Counted from the stretch's first letter, positions 10,777 through 22,300 are shown. The stretch is 64,000 bases of DNA from Neofusicoccum parvum (GCA_020912385.1 CP087206.1:868001-932000); one strand, 5' to 3'. Notes: generated from the letters alone by a model not told the origin. Program-made: numbers and translations.

Positions 10777-12393
10777 CTACTCCTCCACAGAGGAAGCCTT
10801 TCTCTTCTCACCGACGACGGCCTTCTCCGGAGAGGCCGCCTTCTCCTCCGTCTCCCTGTTCTCCTCCTTCTCCTCCTTCTCCTCCTTCTCCTCCTTCTCC
10901 TCCTTCTCCTCCTTCTCCTCCTTCTCCTCCTTCTCCTTCTGCTTCTTCTTCTCCGCCTCCTCCACCTCCGGCTGGGAGGAGACCCAGTGCCTATCCCAAT
11001 TGTAGAGCATGGCCTGGTCACCCCAGGTGAACCAGCCAGAGACACAGACCCTGCCGAAGATCTCCAGGGCCGTGTACTGGCCCTCCTCCCAGCCTGCCAC
11101 CTTCTCGAAGACGGACTTCAAGCAAGGCTTCCTCGAGTGGACATCCGGGACCCCTGCAATCACGCGTTTGTTGACGTGCCAGTTGCCAACCGGCGGGAAG
11201 ATGGCCCACACGGTGCGAGGGACCTGTCCGACCAGCAGGACCTCATAGGGCTTGCGCCACTTGCTGTTGATGTCGAGCATGGGCTGGCCCTTGTTCGTTG
11301 TCTTGACCCAAACCCACTCCTCGATCAGAGATACGCCCCACATTTCGAAGAGGCCATCCTGGCCGAGTACGAGCTCGCGCACTTTGCTGTTGTTGGTGAC
11401 CCAGATGCAGACGAATCCACCCGGTGCCATGTACGCATCGAGGTCCATTCGCTTGAACATGTCGCGAATGTCGTTAACTGAGTTGGCTAGGCGGTAGTAC
11501 TTGGTATCCAAGACAGATTGGTTGGGCCACGGAGGGTCCATGAGGATGAGGTCGAAGCGCTTCGGGTGGTTGTACTTGTAGTGCGAAGTCGCCACAGCAT
11601 CGCGAAGCGGTCCGCCATTAGCGCAGTCTCCCAACAGGAAAGTCGCGCGAGGTGGAATGCGGAAGCAGAAAGGCATGTCGTACAGAGCGAAGTTAGTGGC
11701 GCTGACGCTCTCCTTGTACTTCAGCTTGATGGAGAGTGTAATGATGCGGTCGCTTTTGTTGTGAAAGTATTTGGAGACGATGGTGCTGTCGGTTCTGCCA
11801 TCATAGTGGTGGTTTTCGAAAGTCTCGACGTCGGTCTGTACCATGGAAGTTGGCTGCTCTCCGTTCTTTTGCGACTCTCGACACTGTGTCGACGATCCGA
11901 ATGGGTCCTCCTCGAGAAGACACTTCAAGAACTGCTTGGGAACCTCCAGGGGTTTCACAACCCCGTAAGTAGTAGGTTGAACGTGGGACAACATGACTGG
12001 GCATACCGTCTGGTCAACACCATCATTGAGCACGTACGCCGGGTCATTCTTATACTTGGAGTAGAGCTTCTCATCCTCCCGAGCAACGTAACGCCGAGGC
12101 TCGCACCAGCTCCTGCTGTGCATAACACCGCCGATCTGCTGGAGAGCGTCGGTGATGTAGGGCATGACCTGCTTGTGGACCTCAGCCACAGTTGACGATT
12201 CTTGTAGCTCAACATTCTTCGCTGCCTTAGCGGTCTTGGGGACTGGGACCGACCACGGGTGGTCCAGAGCCTTCTGTGAGAGCAGGTGAAAGTTGATCGG
12301 CTGGTCCTTGGCGGCTTGCGCAGCTGCGATGGAGCCAGGTGTGTCGATCAGGAAGACAGTGAAGTCTTCGTTGTGCCAGAGGATCGCGGCCAT
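10777..12393 (-). CDS. METTL4-like MT-A70 adenine methyltransferase (538 aa)
   Basis: This is a single-exon gene. I chose ATG 12393 because MAAILWHNEDFTVFLIDTPG matches how fungal family members begin; the frame stays open a little further upstream without an ATG. The catalytic MT-A70 core holds LILMDPPWPNQSV with the DPPW motif at about residues 286-289 (the N6-adenine methylation signature), followed by GFVCIWVTNNSK and WRKPYEVLLVGQ. The order and the DPPW-N-S spacing favour the METTL4 clade over IME4/METTL3. Members use SAM to methylate adenine N6 in DNA or snRNA; the substrate here is unknown. The C-terminal tail, about residues 485-525, is an almost pure Lys/Glu repeat encoded by a 9-bp tandem repeat, then a basic GEKRKAS end. 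Confidence 0.88.
   Translation of the reverse strand: MAAILWHNEDFTVFLIDTPGSIAAAQAAKDQPINFHLLSQKALDHPWSVPVPKTAKAAKNVELQESSTVAEVHKQVMPYITDALQQIGGVMHSRSWCEPRRYVAREDEKLYSKYKNDPAYVLNDGVDQTVCPVMLSHVQPTTYGVVKPLEVPKQFLKCLLEEDPFGSSTQCRESQKNGEQPTSMVQTDVETFENHHYDGRTDSTIVSKYFHNKSDRIITLSIKLKYKESVSATNFALYDMPFCFRIPPRATFLLGDCANGGPLRDAVATSHYKYNHPKRFDLILMDPPWPNQSVLDTKYYRLANSVNDIRDMFKRMDLDAYMAPGGFVCIWVTNNSKVRELVLGQDGLFEMWGVSLIEEWVWVKTTNKGQPMLDINSKWRKPYEVLLVGQVPRTVWAIFPPVGNWHVNKRVIAGVPDVHSRKPCLKSVFEKVAGWEEGQYTALEIFGRVCVSGWFTWGDQAMLYNWDRHWVSSQPEVEEAEKKKQKEKEEKEEKEEKEEKEEKEEKEEKEENRETEEKAASPEKAVVGEKRKASSVEE
10855..10945. repeat. 9-bp coding minisatellite (TCCTTCTCC unit) in the METTL4-like gene
   Basis: About ten tandem copies of a nine-base unit, TCCTTCTCC on the plus strand, encode repeated Glu-Lys-Glu on the minus strand. 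The unit is a multiple of three, so copy-number change would alter tail length without breaking the frame. Confidence 0.9.
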
Positions 12394-13405
12394 GATGCCG
12401 AACAAGATCTTCGTGGCAGGGAAGTGTATGAAGGTAGACTTGATCTGCTAACAGACAGCACGCGTGTCTGCCGGGTTGCTGTGCAATGTTGTGTGCGGCC
12501 GTCGCTGTCTGGAGTTGAGAAGCCGTGCGGGGTGCCGTCGCAGTGAGGGCGCAGTGAGTACGACAAGTGAGGAAGGAAAGTGGTCGCCGCGGTGCCTTGG
12601 AAGGCCGTTGGCAGTGGACGTGAACGCCCGCTCGTCAATCTCAGAGAGTGTGCTCGTGTCAAGGACGGAGCGGTGGACGAACAAACAAGGAAGAGGTTGT
12701 GGTGAGAGTTGTGGAGGAGGGTGACAGGCTGGGGTGGTGGAGGCAGACGCGTTGTTCTGGCGCTGTTGCCCCGACACCGTGATGAGCGCAGCAGACACGA
12801 ACAGCCATCGTCGAAGCAGCAGGCAGAGCCCGCAGACGCGGCGCCTACACAGCAGCGTGCAGCAGAGGCGGCACACGCAGACTGAAAGATATTCCTCTGC
12901 TCGTCTTCAGAGCGCGCGCAAGCTTCCAAAGCGGCGCTGGGCGGGCGCAGCGAGCCGCAGCGGCAGGGAGGCACGCGGGCCGCAGCAGGCAGATGCGGCG
13001 GTCGGACGCGCTCAGCGCTCAGCGCTCAGCACGGCGCGTCTGGAGAGGTGAGGGGAGGTGTTGAGCAAGCTGCAGGGAAGACTCTGGGCCGGGCGCTGAG
13101 CCGCGCCTTTCCGCCCGCAGGCCCGCGCGCCGGCAGAGCGCGCAGAGACCTCGGCCATGGAGGCCAAGAGGGCCCTATGACGCCCGCCCCAATCCCGCTT
13201 ACCCTCCCTTCACGACGTCGCCCGGCCTTCCGTCCCAACACCCGCTCCCCACACTTTGCCCCCGCATGCGCAGCGAGCGCGCGCAGACCCTGAGCACTGT
13301 GGGATGCCAGAGAGCGTCCGTGGCGGCCATGCGGAGCAGAACAGCCTCATCCAATCCAAGCACACGACTGACTCCCGCCATACACCCCAACCCCAGCGAG
13401 AAGCG
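12394..13405. other. Divergent intergenic region, methyltransferase / Leu5-like carrier
   Basis: About 1 kb separates the start of the methyltransferase gene (minus) from the chosen start of the carrier gene (plus). It must hold both promoters. On the minus strand TGTTAGCAG just upstream of the methyltransferase could be a 5'-UTR acceptor. A short GCTCAGC tandem repeat lies near 13008-13028. No other gene is seen. Confidence 0.5.
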
Positions 13406-14634
13406 ATGACCGCCGTCCACGCCGACTCGCGCTCCGGTCGCGGCCCGGCTATCTGTCCCACCGACGACGATGCCATCGTTCCCCGGAAGCCCGCCGCCCA
13501 GCGCGCCAACAGGAAGTTGGACAAGACAAGCTGGGAGTACATCATCAAGAGCGGTGTTGCCGGTGGCTTCGCAGGATGCGCCGTACGTCCATCTGCTGTC
13601 CTCGCTGTGGGCAAGTCTCGAGACTGACGAAGGCTCTGCAGGCAAAAACGCTCGTCGGACCCCTGGACCGCGTGAAGATCCTATTCCAGACCTCGAATCC
13701 GCAGTTCGCGAAATACACCGGCTCCTGGGCCGGTGTAGCCATTGCATTACGGGACATATATCAGCAGAATGGCATGCGGGGTTGGTTTAAGGGCCATTCC
13801 GCAACATTACTACGAATCTTTCCATACGCCGGCATCAAGTTTCTCGCATACGAGCAAATAAGGAATATGGTTATAAAAAACAAAGAACAAGAGACACCGG
13901 TCAGGAGGTTCATCAGCGGATCAATGGCCGGCACCGTCTCTGTATTCTTCACGTACCCTCTCGAGGTTATCCGGGTCCGCCTCGCATTCGAGACGCGCCA
14001 GGGTTCGCGGTCGACTCTGACAGGCATCTGCAAAAAGATATACCACGAGACAGCTCCCGCCGTCGAACCGGCAAACAACATCGTCGGCCGTTCGACAGCA
14101 GCGCGAACCGTGGTGGCCCCTGTGGCGGCCGCCGCGTCCACGGTCCAGAAGGTCACCGTCCGCGGCGGCCTCGGCAACTTCTTCCGCGGCTTCACGCCCA
14201 CAATGTGGGGCATGCTGCCGTACGCCGGCTGCTCGTTCCTGACGCACGACACCGTTTCCGACCTGCTGAGGCATCCGCGGATCGCGGCGTACACGACGAT
14301 CCCGAGGACGGAGCGCGCCACCGGCGAGGGCCGCGGCTCACACAAGCCGGCGCAGCTGCAGTACTGGGCGGAGTTGACGAGCGGCGGCATGGCGGGCTTC
14401 GTCAGCCAGACGGTGTCGTACCCGCTCGAGATCATCCGTCGGCGCATGCAGGTCGGCGGCGTGGTGGGCGACGGGCACCGGCTTGGTATGATTGAGGTGG
14501 CGCAGAAGATTTTCATGGAGAGGGGGTTGAGGGGTTTCTTCGTTGGCCTGACGATCGGATACGTCAAGGTCATACCGATGGCCGCGACGAGTTTCTTTGC
14601 TTATGAACGCGGGAAGTACTACCTGGGTATCTGA
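13406..14634 (+). CDS. Mitochondrial carrier, Leu5/SLC25A42-type (probable CoA transporter)
   Basis: Two exons, 13406-13582 and 13642-14634, encode 389 residues; intron 13583-13641 ends CTCTGCAG. Three mitochondrial-carrier repeats are visible with signatures PLDRVKILFQ, PLEVIRVRLAF and PLEIIRRRMQ, plus GWFKGHSATLLRIFPYAGIK, typical of the Leu5 / Graves-disease-carrier branch. Yeast Leu5 is needed for coenzyme A accumulation in the matrix. The protein acts in the inner mitochondrial membrane. A Gly/Ala-rich insertion between repeats 2 and 3 (around AARTVVAPVAAAASTVQK) is common in filamentous fungi. ATG 13406 was chosen because MTAVHADSRSGRG fits the family start; an in-frame ATG at 13304 would add 34 residues. 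Confidence 0.9.
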
Positions 14635-14909
14635 GAAGGGCATAGCAAAGGCGTTTAGAGGAATAGGGTTTGGCTTGTTATTGATCCGGTGGCCCGGAGA
14701 GCGTGGGCCGTAGGAATCGGTATGTGCATAGGGGAAGTTGTTGGCATATTGCTTTTGAGTGGAGAAATTCTTGCTCGGCCAGTTCTCTGGGAACTTTCCT
14801 TTGTTGGTGCTTATAAGACTTGCGGAAGATACACAATAAGGCAATGATACTCAAAGCTCATTCTTTATTAACTAGCGTAACATGCTTTTCCTCCGATTGA
14901 AATAGAGAA

Positions 14910-15152
14910 TTACCCCGCTGCCCACGGATTGTTCCACCTGAAGCGAACGTCGGATTCTCGAATCTCCATGGCCGGATAGTAGACATTGCTGGCCTCGCTG
15001 TAGACGGGATGGAGCGCGTCGAGCACGGCGTGAAAGGCAGGCATGTGGTCTGCAGCAGGGTGGTCTGTCACAGGCTTCTCATCTTCTTCGAATGATGGAT
15101 TGCAGCCTTCCTGTCTCTTTAAGTAGTCTCGCTGATGGCCGGCTTCGCGCAT
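14910..15152 (-). CDS. Small hypothetical protein or terminal exon (80 aa)
   Basis: This 80-residue frame from ATG 15152 has codons favouring C/G at third positions (GAC GCG CTC CAT CCC GTC TAC AGC). It ends in a plausible soluble C-terminus (SDVRFRWNNPWAAG). It is convergent with the carrier gene, 275 bp away. I recognise no domain. It may be the last exon of a larger minus-strand gene whose upstream exon includes 15249-15417. It could also be a chance frame. Confidence 0.35.
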   Translation of the reverse strand: MREAGHQRDYLKRQEGCNPSFEEDEKPVTDHPAADHMPAFHAVLDALHPVYSEASNVYYPAMEIRESDVRFRWNNPWAAG

Positions 15153-15248
15153 ACTTGGTTGGAGCAGTCGTGAAGTTGACCAACACTCAAAAAGTGCCGG
15201 CAAGGTGTGGAGTCATGAAAGATAAATTGCAAAGAAGAAAAAAAAGAC

Positions 15249-15417
15249 AACATGAGCTAGCCAGCACCTCAAGTCCGCCCGCATTTCCAAACACAATGTT
15301 CGAACTTGCGAACGCCCCCAAGGCGCTGGCGAACTTGTTAGGAAACCCACAGATCACAGGCACCTTGGATGAGGCCCCGGTGGTGCAGTATTGGCCTGTC
15401 GGCTGCCCTACACACTA
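15249..15417 (-). other. Possible exon of a small secreted-type protein
   Basis: On the minus strand, just after CACTAATGCGGACGGTTAG (a branch site plus acceptor), an open frame reads CVGQPTGQYCTTGASSK, then VPVICGFPNK and a Gly/Ala/Ser-rich run. This Cys-, Gly- and Ala-rich composition resembles small secreted fungal proteins. No start or signal peptide can be placed, and the plus strand is also open here, so this is only a candidate. Confidence 0.2.
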
Positions 15418-18129
15418 ACCGTCCGCATTAGTGCATCCGCTTTTCCTCTCTATATATTGGAGGGCAACGATTTCTGTGAAATGTAATGTGACAAGCAGAA
15501 TGTAATTTGGCAGCGGTATGCTGTTGCCTGTGTGTGCATTTGCCAAGTTAGATTAGTTGAGCGCTTACAAAAGATTTTAGTCTTTCCACCTGAAGGCCTG
15601 GCGCAGCTCATCTACTTTAATTAGGATTCGGTAGACGAGAATACCAATCCCGGCTAGTAGAACACTCGAACACGCACTCTACATGGTCTACGTAGAGCTT
15701 TGTGAATAGCGACCTAGCCACTGTGGCTTCACACTCTGGCTCAAAGTATATTAAAGGAGCAACCGGTATTTTTTAGAGCACAGCAGGCCGCAAAAGGGGT
15801 AGACCTCTTCAACTCGTGTGGTTCTTTTCTCTTCATGTGGGAATGGTGTACTTGGTTCAACTACCACAGAAGTATCTTGCTCTTACTTATTTTACGTGTT
15901 ATCTTGCTTGGAGTGTCTGTTCTTGTACTGAAATCTCTTTTGCGGCCCACTGTGACAGGAAAAGTGGGTGGTATGGACAAATGGTGTGGCAACTCTGCAG
16001 AAGCTTTAAGCAGAAAAGTAGGAAAGCAGAAAGGAAACAAGAAAGGAGGGGAAATTCATTATATATCAGCACAATGGCTTGAAAGCCAGAAGCAATACTT
16101 TGGTACATCTGGCTTCATCCTCTCCGGAAGTGCAAGACCCTGCTTATTCTTTCCAAATGCAACTCGAAGAAGAAAAGCAAAAGACGCAGGAATCAATTGT
16201 TTCCTGTCACGAAGTATTGAAACCAGATCGAGCTCTGATATTGGCCTTCGGCAGAAAGCAAAAGCAGTGCGCTGCCCCGCGCCCCTCGATAGTCGGAGAA
16301 CGGGCGTATCATGGGGTAGGCACATGGGGTAGGCTGGGCTCTTGAAGATCCAGGCCTAGATCCGGATTTAGCCCTGCTACCGACAGAGCTTTGAGAGGAG
16401 AAACGAACACCGTGATAAATCGGGGAGCGGACAAATGTCCCGGTACGCAATTATGGATGCAGAGAGGCAATGTAGATTCACGGAGAGGGTTCTCAAACGC
16501 GGTTTCCTATGCACAAGTTCTACAAGAAGCGTGCCGCTCCTTTTCAAAGGGGAGATAATGAAACCCATTCTACCGTGACGGCACGGATACTTACAATGAT
16601 CGCAAAGGCGCGAGAACACTTGTCACATGTGTGAGAGTTGGAGAAAGGACTCTCCTCATCTGGAATGCCAATTTCTTACTGGGGGACCGGCGGAAGGCAA
16701 CGGCAAGCAGCTGCATCTGGCCGCGAAACGGCGGGTCGCTGAGCCGATCTCGCCTCGAGGTTGGGCGTCAGGCGGTGGACAGCTTCCAGCCCACGCAGAA
16801 AGCGACGAGGCGTGGATTGCGGAAGAATCATCCGGGCCCGTACAATGGCTTCCTGGAGAGTAGTCGCACGAGAGACGGCACGTAATTTCTCCTGACCCGA
16901 GACCGTTCGAGGCTCCAGGAGAACCCATAGCTGGTCCCCCAAGTAGAGACGTAATACGTGGCTACACTTCGAGATACCATTGGAGACCGTGAACGGCTGC
17001 CGGTCCTCTGGCCAAGTGTGGCAATATTGTGCCCTGCCTGCCGGCCCGTCCTTCGCGCGTGTAGAGGAATGCAGCCACCACGCCACCGTGCGCTGACGTG
17101 GCGCGTGGCCGGCGGTGGGCGCGATGGAAAGAATGGGAGAAGCTGCGAGATTTGCAAAGACGGCGAGTGAAAGGATCGTTTGCGGATGCGTGGGCCGCGC
17201 CAATGGCAGCGGGTGTCTCCCTGCCGGCATTGCAACCGCTTCGGAGTATACTGCGATGGCGGGTGGCGATCGACGTGATTGGACGGCGCTGGGACGACTT
17301 CCACCCTTCCTCCCCGCGCTCGACGTTTCTGTGCGCACCCAGTCCTTGAATGGCCATGGTAGGCGGACAGAATGTTTGGAGCGGTTTGCGTGGCGGGCAC
17401 GCCGCGGGACGGCACCCTGAAAGCAAGCGGCTGAGAGGAGGGCGGGAGCGGCGCCGGCAAAGGACGGGCGGGCCGGGGGGACGAACGGTAGAAGGGTCTT
17501 ACCAAGCAGTGGCACAAGAGCACTCGGACAGCTGCTCTGGTTGCCAACTTCCATGCGGCCAGGCTGAGTCGGCGATCAACAACCCTTGGCTGCCCCTCCC
17601 GCAGCCTTGCTTCCATTGGCATGCCGGCCAGCCAGCGCCCTTTGCTCTTGCCCATCGCCCCGTCTCCTCGTCCGTGGTTGCTGCCGGGATGGAGGGTGCT
17701 TGCAGCCGGCGCGGCCGGGGTGCCGGTGCTGTCTGGCTGCCAGCCTGCGGAGGCCCTTCTCTGGACCCCGGGCGTGGGCCGCGAGCCAGGCCGGGACGAA
17801 GGCGGAAGCGCTGCAGTGTGTAGCCCGTCCGGGTCTCCGGCGGTGCGTCTCGGGCTCGCGGGACTGCGCGTGCTGGGCGCTTCGGGATTGGGGTGCAGGA
17901 AAGGGAGCTGGCCGGGAGCCGGAATTCTCGCAGCCGGCGCTGTCGCTGGTGCAGTGATCAAGCTGCCAGCAACCCGTTGGCAAATGAGAGCGAGGCTCGA
18001 CCCGCGTCCGCTAGCGTCGTCGAGATGCCACCGCCGCTCCAGCTGCGCCTGGCCGTGATGGAGGTCGGCGCGAGGGCAACAAAAGCAAGCAGTGCCCCGT
18101 GTGGCCCTCGCCGTGGCTAATCGCTCGCC
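15418..18129. other. Gene-free stretch upstream of the Zn2Cys6 gene
   Basis: From about 15420 to 16620 the DNA is visibly richer in A+T than the surroundings and has no credible gene. From 16620 to 18129 it is GC-rich, with long antisense frames (up to 451 codons on the minus strand) that are Arg/Pro/Ser-rich and match no family. I treat the second part as the promoter and leader of the transcription-factor gene. Confidence 0.5.
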
Positions 18130-19317
18130 ATGTCGGCCTTCGACAACCACGACAGCTCTGCCTCCGCCCGGTCTGCGGCCCACCCCACATCTGGCCGCGG
18201 CCGCGCCCGTCCGCTAGCCTCTGCCGCCGCCATGGCCTCCGCGGAGCACGCGGTGGAGCCCCCGGCCTGGCGTGACTCAGCTGCCGGCCAGCGCCCGCGG
18301 CCGGCCACCAGGCGCAGCAACATCACGCCTGTCGCCTGCCAGCCGTGCCAGCAGCGAAAGCACAAGGTCAGCCACTCCCGCCCGGAAGCGCCCGTCGGAC
18401 CGCTGCTGACCTCTCGCCGCAACGGGCAGTGCGACGGCGCGCGTCCCGTGTGCTCGCCGTGCCTCTCCAAGAAGCGACCTGACTGTGTGTACGACGCCGC
18501 GGGGGACCAGAGACGGACGTCGTCCTTGAAGCAGCACATCAGAGAACTCGAGAGGGAGACGCAGGATCTCAAGGACATCATCAGCGGCATCGGCTCGGCG
18601 AGCGACTCTGATGGTGCTGTTGCAATTGCCCAGCAACTGGCCGGCGACGGCTTCCGTGCCACCGCACACGTCGCAAGCAGCCTCAGAGACGCCGGCGCAG
18701 TGGAGCAGGCCTGCAGGAATGCGCCAGACACTCGGCGGGAGAGACACCGCGAGATTTCCGAAAGCGCCACGACCGAGACGTCGTCAGGCAGTGTGGCAGC
18801 CTTGGAGAGCATGGAGCCCAACAACGCCGGACACGCTGTCCTGGCGCCGTGGTCGATGGATACACAGGGGAACTTGAATCTCCTACAGATGGAGTTCGAG
18901 GACAATCACCTTGAGGTAAGCGCATCAGCCAACGTGGAGCGATGGCGCGAAGACCTGGCTTTCCGGGGCTGCCAAACTTGGGCCGATTCCGACTGCCGCC
19001 AGCAGAGAGCCATGGGTGGTGCATGTGTGCTGTCGACTGCTCGTCGGCCTGAACTTGTCGCCGCGGGCAGTGAAGGAATACTGCCGGCTCCATCCGGGCG
19101 AGCGACTTTCCAGGCTCTGGGACTGGTGTCCGCGGGCGGGTGTCCTGCCGTAACAACATGCCGTCCCCTTTCCTCCACACCTTCCGTGCTCTTCTTAATG
19201 ACGCTTGTGCTGCAGATGTCCGGGCTGATATGGCCGTCCGACGAGCCAATGGAGCCGATGACGGATCCGCCGCAGGCTGGTCCTGGTGGGCACGTGGGAG
19301 CAGGGGACTCTGAGTAG
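18130..19317 (+). CDS. Zn(II)2Cys6 DNA-binding protein, 3' structure uncertain
   Basis: The start ATG 18130 begins MSAFDNHDSSASARS. Intron 18367-18429 (63 bp, in frame, GCTGACC branch) splits the zinc cluster; spliced, it reads ACQPCQQRKHKC then DGARPVCSPC and RPDC, the six-cysteine Gal4-type binuclear zinc cluster (about residues 75-105 after splicing). A short coiled coil follows (LKQHIRELERETQDLKDII), the usual dimerisation element. A strong donor GTAAGC occurs at 18915 after EFEDNHLE, so the frame beyond it is probably not all exonic. Another good intron, GTAACA to CTGCAG at about 19149-19215, would join a short acidic tail ending GAGDSE at 19317. No fungal transcription-factor middle-homology domain is visible, so the protein is short for the class. 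Targets are unknown. Confidence 0.65.
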   Translation: MSAFDNHDSSASARSAAHPTSGRGRARPLASAAAMASAEHAVEPPAWRDSAAGQRPRPATRRSNITPVACQPCQQRKHKVSHSRPEAPVGPLLTSRRNGQCDGARPVCSPCLSKKRPDCVYDAAGDQRRTSSLKQHIRELERETQDLKDIISGIGSASDSDGAVAIAQQLAGDGFRATAHVASSLRDAGAVEQACRNAPDTRRERHREISESATTETSSGSVAALESMEPNNAGHAVLAPWSMDTQGNLNLLQMEFEDNHLEVSASANVERWREDLAFRGCQTWADSDCRQQRAMGGACVLSTARRPELVAAGSEGILPAPSGRATFQALGLVSAGGCPAVTTCRPLSSTPSVLFLMTLVLQMSGLIWPSDEPMEPMTDPPQAGPGGHVGAGDSE

Positions 19318-22300
19318 ACGGCCAGCCCAGCCCTCCGCCCATGTAGGAGCGGGAGCGGTGCTCAACTGACGCACCGCGGGGGCGAGGCGATGGATGAAAT
19401 GGGCGCGGGACTGCCTGATTCAACCTGGTAGCGGTGGGGTTGCCGCAGTCGTTCCGGGATCCCATCGGCGGCATGCAGAAGCTGAAGGGTGATACACATG
19501 CCGCAGCAGCGAGGCCGCGGGTGGCAGGGCTGGCTAGCAAGCGTAAGCGTTTCTCTCTCTGTCTTGGATGGCGTCCCACGGGCTCGGTGGGACCAAGGTG
19601 CACAGGAGGTGGAGGCGTCGTCGTTGGGTGCCGTGGGAGGCTCCACCCGGGTGGCGTCAGCCTTATAGCAGGCGGAGCGATCAAAGGCAAAGCTCCCTCC
19701 GCGAAGGCCGGCCAGATACTGTTTGTAGTGCATCGAGGACGACCGCACACCCAGCGTACGCCACCTCTGCGTGCGACTCCCAGGTGCACCTGCCGCTTAA
19801 AAGCAGGAAATCGGGCGGATCAGAGCCCTGGGGCCCCCTGGCTGCCACACCAGTACTCACTGAGCTTGCGCGATCTTCCAGTTGGCTGGCCCACCACCCA
19901 TGCAGGCGCTCCAAAGCACGCCCCCTCCGCGAGCCACTGTGCCGTTACTCCTCACGGCCCCGGCTGTTCCAGCCCGCTGAAGCGTGCCGTGGCGCTGGCT
20001 GCGTGCTGCGCGCTATGCCGAGAAAACACCATTCGTACTATAGACGGCAAGCAGTGGGCGTCGGCGGCTGGCATCTGTGGGCAGAGAAGCGGGCCGGCAT
20101 TTGGCAAAGTGTGCACACGTCTCCGCCATGCTTTCCGACGCCACGAGAGCCACACGGAGCGCGGGAACAGGGCAGGAATGGTGCCGTCGAGCTGCTGGCC
20201 GCCTCCGCCTTCCCTTCGCCACCCGTGAAGTCGCCCGGCGGTGCGGCTCCCGTGCCCGAGCAACACCAACGCCCACTTGCACCACCCTCCAATGCCTTTG
20301 CCGAGCATTCGTTGCCTCCGATCACCGCTTGCTCGCCCGTGGAGCTCCCGATCGCTCCTTGGGGCCCTTATTCTCCCCGCGTTGCATCCGGCCTCCGCAC
20401 CACCACCCCGGCTGACAACGCCTGCGCCGCCTGAATCTCTCCTCAGCACCCATCTCTAGGCCGCCGGCGCCGGCATGCCACGCTCTAGGGCCTCCTGACT
20501 TGCTCTGCGGGCTCTGCAGGCCGGCATTGCTGCGTGGCGTTGATGCGCACACAACACACGTCCACTTTAGATCGACTCCCCACAGTGCACCAACCTGGTA
20601 AGTGTCGCAGAGCCTCCTCCAATGAGCAACCCGATCTTCGATGGGCCATCAAGCCTGATCGATCCCATCATGGCACCTGGCAGGTCGCCAGCAAGGCTCC
20701 ACACCTGCAACGAGGGCGAAAAGCCTTTCAACTACAATAGCACGAAGCTTCCGCTGGGCGAGAATAGGCCTTCGCAATCGTCCTTATCTCGGTTCTCATC
20801 ACGCGAACCTGCTAGCCAAGTGTCATGTAGAAAGCATTGCAATGCACCTCGATGGCAAGAGCTGGCATGTCTCCTCATGGTCTCCCTTTGCTGTTTGCAC
20901 AAATGGCCGGTGCAATGCGGTCTTGGCAGCTTCTGCCACGGTCAAGAGAAGAAGCATACGCCTCCACCATGCAGGATCTCCTTCTACCTGATCACATCGA
21001 GATTCCGCTAAGCCGTGATGAAAGCCCCAGCCGCTCACGGGCTAAAGTCTGCAATCTCCGCACTAGGGCAGCACTCCATCGATGTACTCTCCCTTGCACG
21101 CTTTCAGTGCGCTCCCGACTCCCTTCCCACGCCGGTGTGTGTGCCCACTGATTACGTCAGCGGCCTGTTCGCGGTGGCGAAGTTGGCGACGGAGGCCAAT
21201 ATAGAGTCGCGGTAGGTTCATCGACTTCGACGTCGGTCACAGGCGAGGCAACGGCGGGATGGGGGCAGCGGCACGCAGTGGGAAGCACGGCGACCGAGAA
21301 GTGGCGTCGAGGGACGGCTCTCGAGTCTCTGGCAGGCTGGGGAACAAGACGACCAAGCGAGAAGGAAGAGCCGGCGAGCCTGTAGCGTGAGGCGCAGAAG
21401 CGACGGTAGACGGGTTGTGGCCATGACAGTACCTGTACCTGTGGACGCAAGCGCAGGAGCATAGAGTCGGTCGGAGCGCAGCCAGCGTGCGAGACAGCGC
21501 TGGCCTTAGCGGGCGCTGGAGCAGTTGCCACCGCGCCCCAGACCGCCGGCCCGCTCCCCGCCTCCGCCGTGGCCGTCGCAGCACATTCCAAAGCCCCGGG
21601 GTGATCGGAGATCTGCTCCCGTGGATCCGACAACGGATCCCGTGCAGTGGCAAATCGGCGCTGCCCCAGCCATGCTCTGCCAGCACGCTGCCAGGTCTCG
21701 GCCGTGGCAACAGGGCTGCACACGGCCCGGGCCAGACACGCGACCGCCAGAGGGGTGGGCCAACGCCGACAATGCCTGGCCAAGCATGGTTGCCGACCTC
21801 CCTCGGGCCCAGCGTGAAGCCAGCAACGAGTTCTGCCGTAGCGACATTGGGTTTCGCCGGCAAACAAGCTTGCGAGGGAGCTGTGCTGTAGCTCGCTTGC
21901 CGCGTGCTGTTTCTCGTGCAGGCCTATTGGCTGGAGCCGCCACCAAACCATGTCTTCTCTTCTCTCCACCCGCAGCACAGCAGATGTACATATAGCCCCA
22001 GATGCACCTTCCCAAGCCCAACCGGGGAACACGGCACAGCCGCCTCAGCCAGTCCCGCTAGAGCTGCGTTGCCCCACGACGCAGCAACAAGTCACACGGG
22101 CCTGCCTGGGAGCCAGCTCCGAGGAACGTCTGCTGTCCTGCCGCTCTGCCCCGTGCACCTCCAAGCAATCCACCGACCACCCCAAAAGGAAAAGAAAAAA
22201 CGCACGTCTCCAGCCATCGAGTGCGGATGGGAGCACGGCTGAAGGGCCGGCTTTGTTGTACCATCTTAGTCTAATCTTTCAGCCCACCGCAGCGGTGCCA

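Noticed and set aside
10855..10945. Regular repeat considered as a CRISPR-like array
   Set aside because: A 9-bp unit without spacers, inside a coding sequence in a fungal genome: a coding minisatellite.
16828..18183. 451-codon open frame on the minus strand
   Set aside because: Arg/Pro/Ser-rich with no domain, no codon preference, in GC-rich DNA where stops are rare, and it overlaps the start of the Zn2Cys6 gene.
20836..20850. GCATTGCAATGCAC considered as a third end of the foldback element
   Set aside because: Only a short palindrome matches; no partner end or internal blocks are present nearby.
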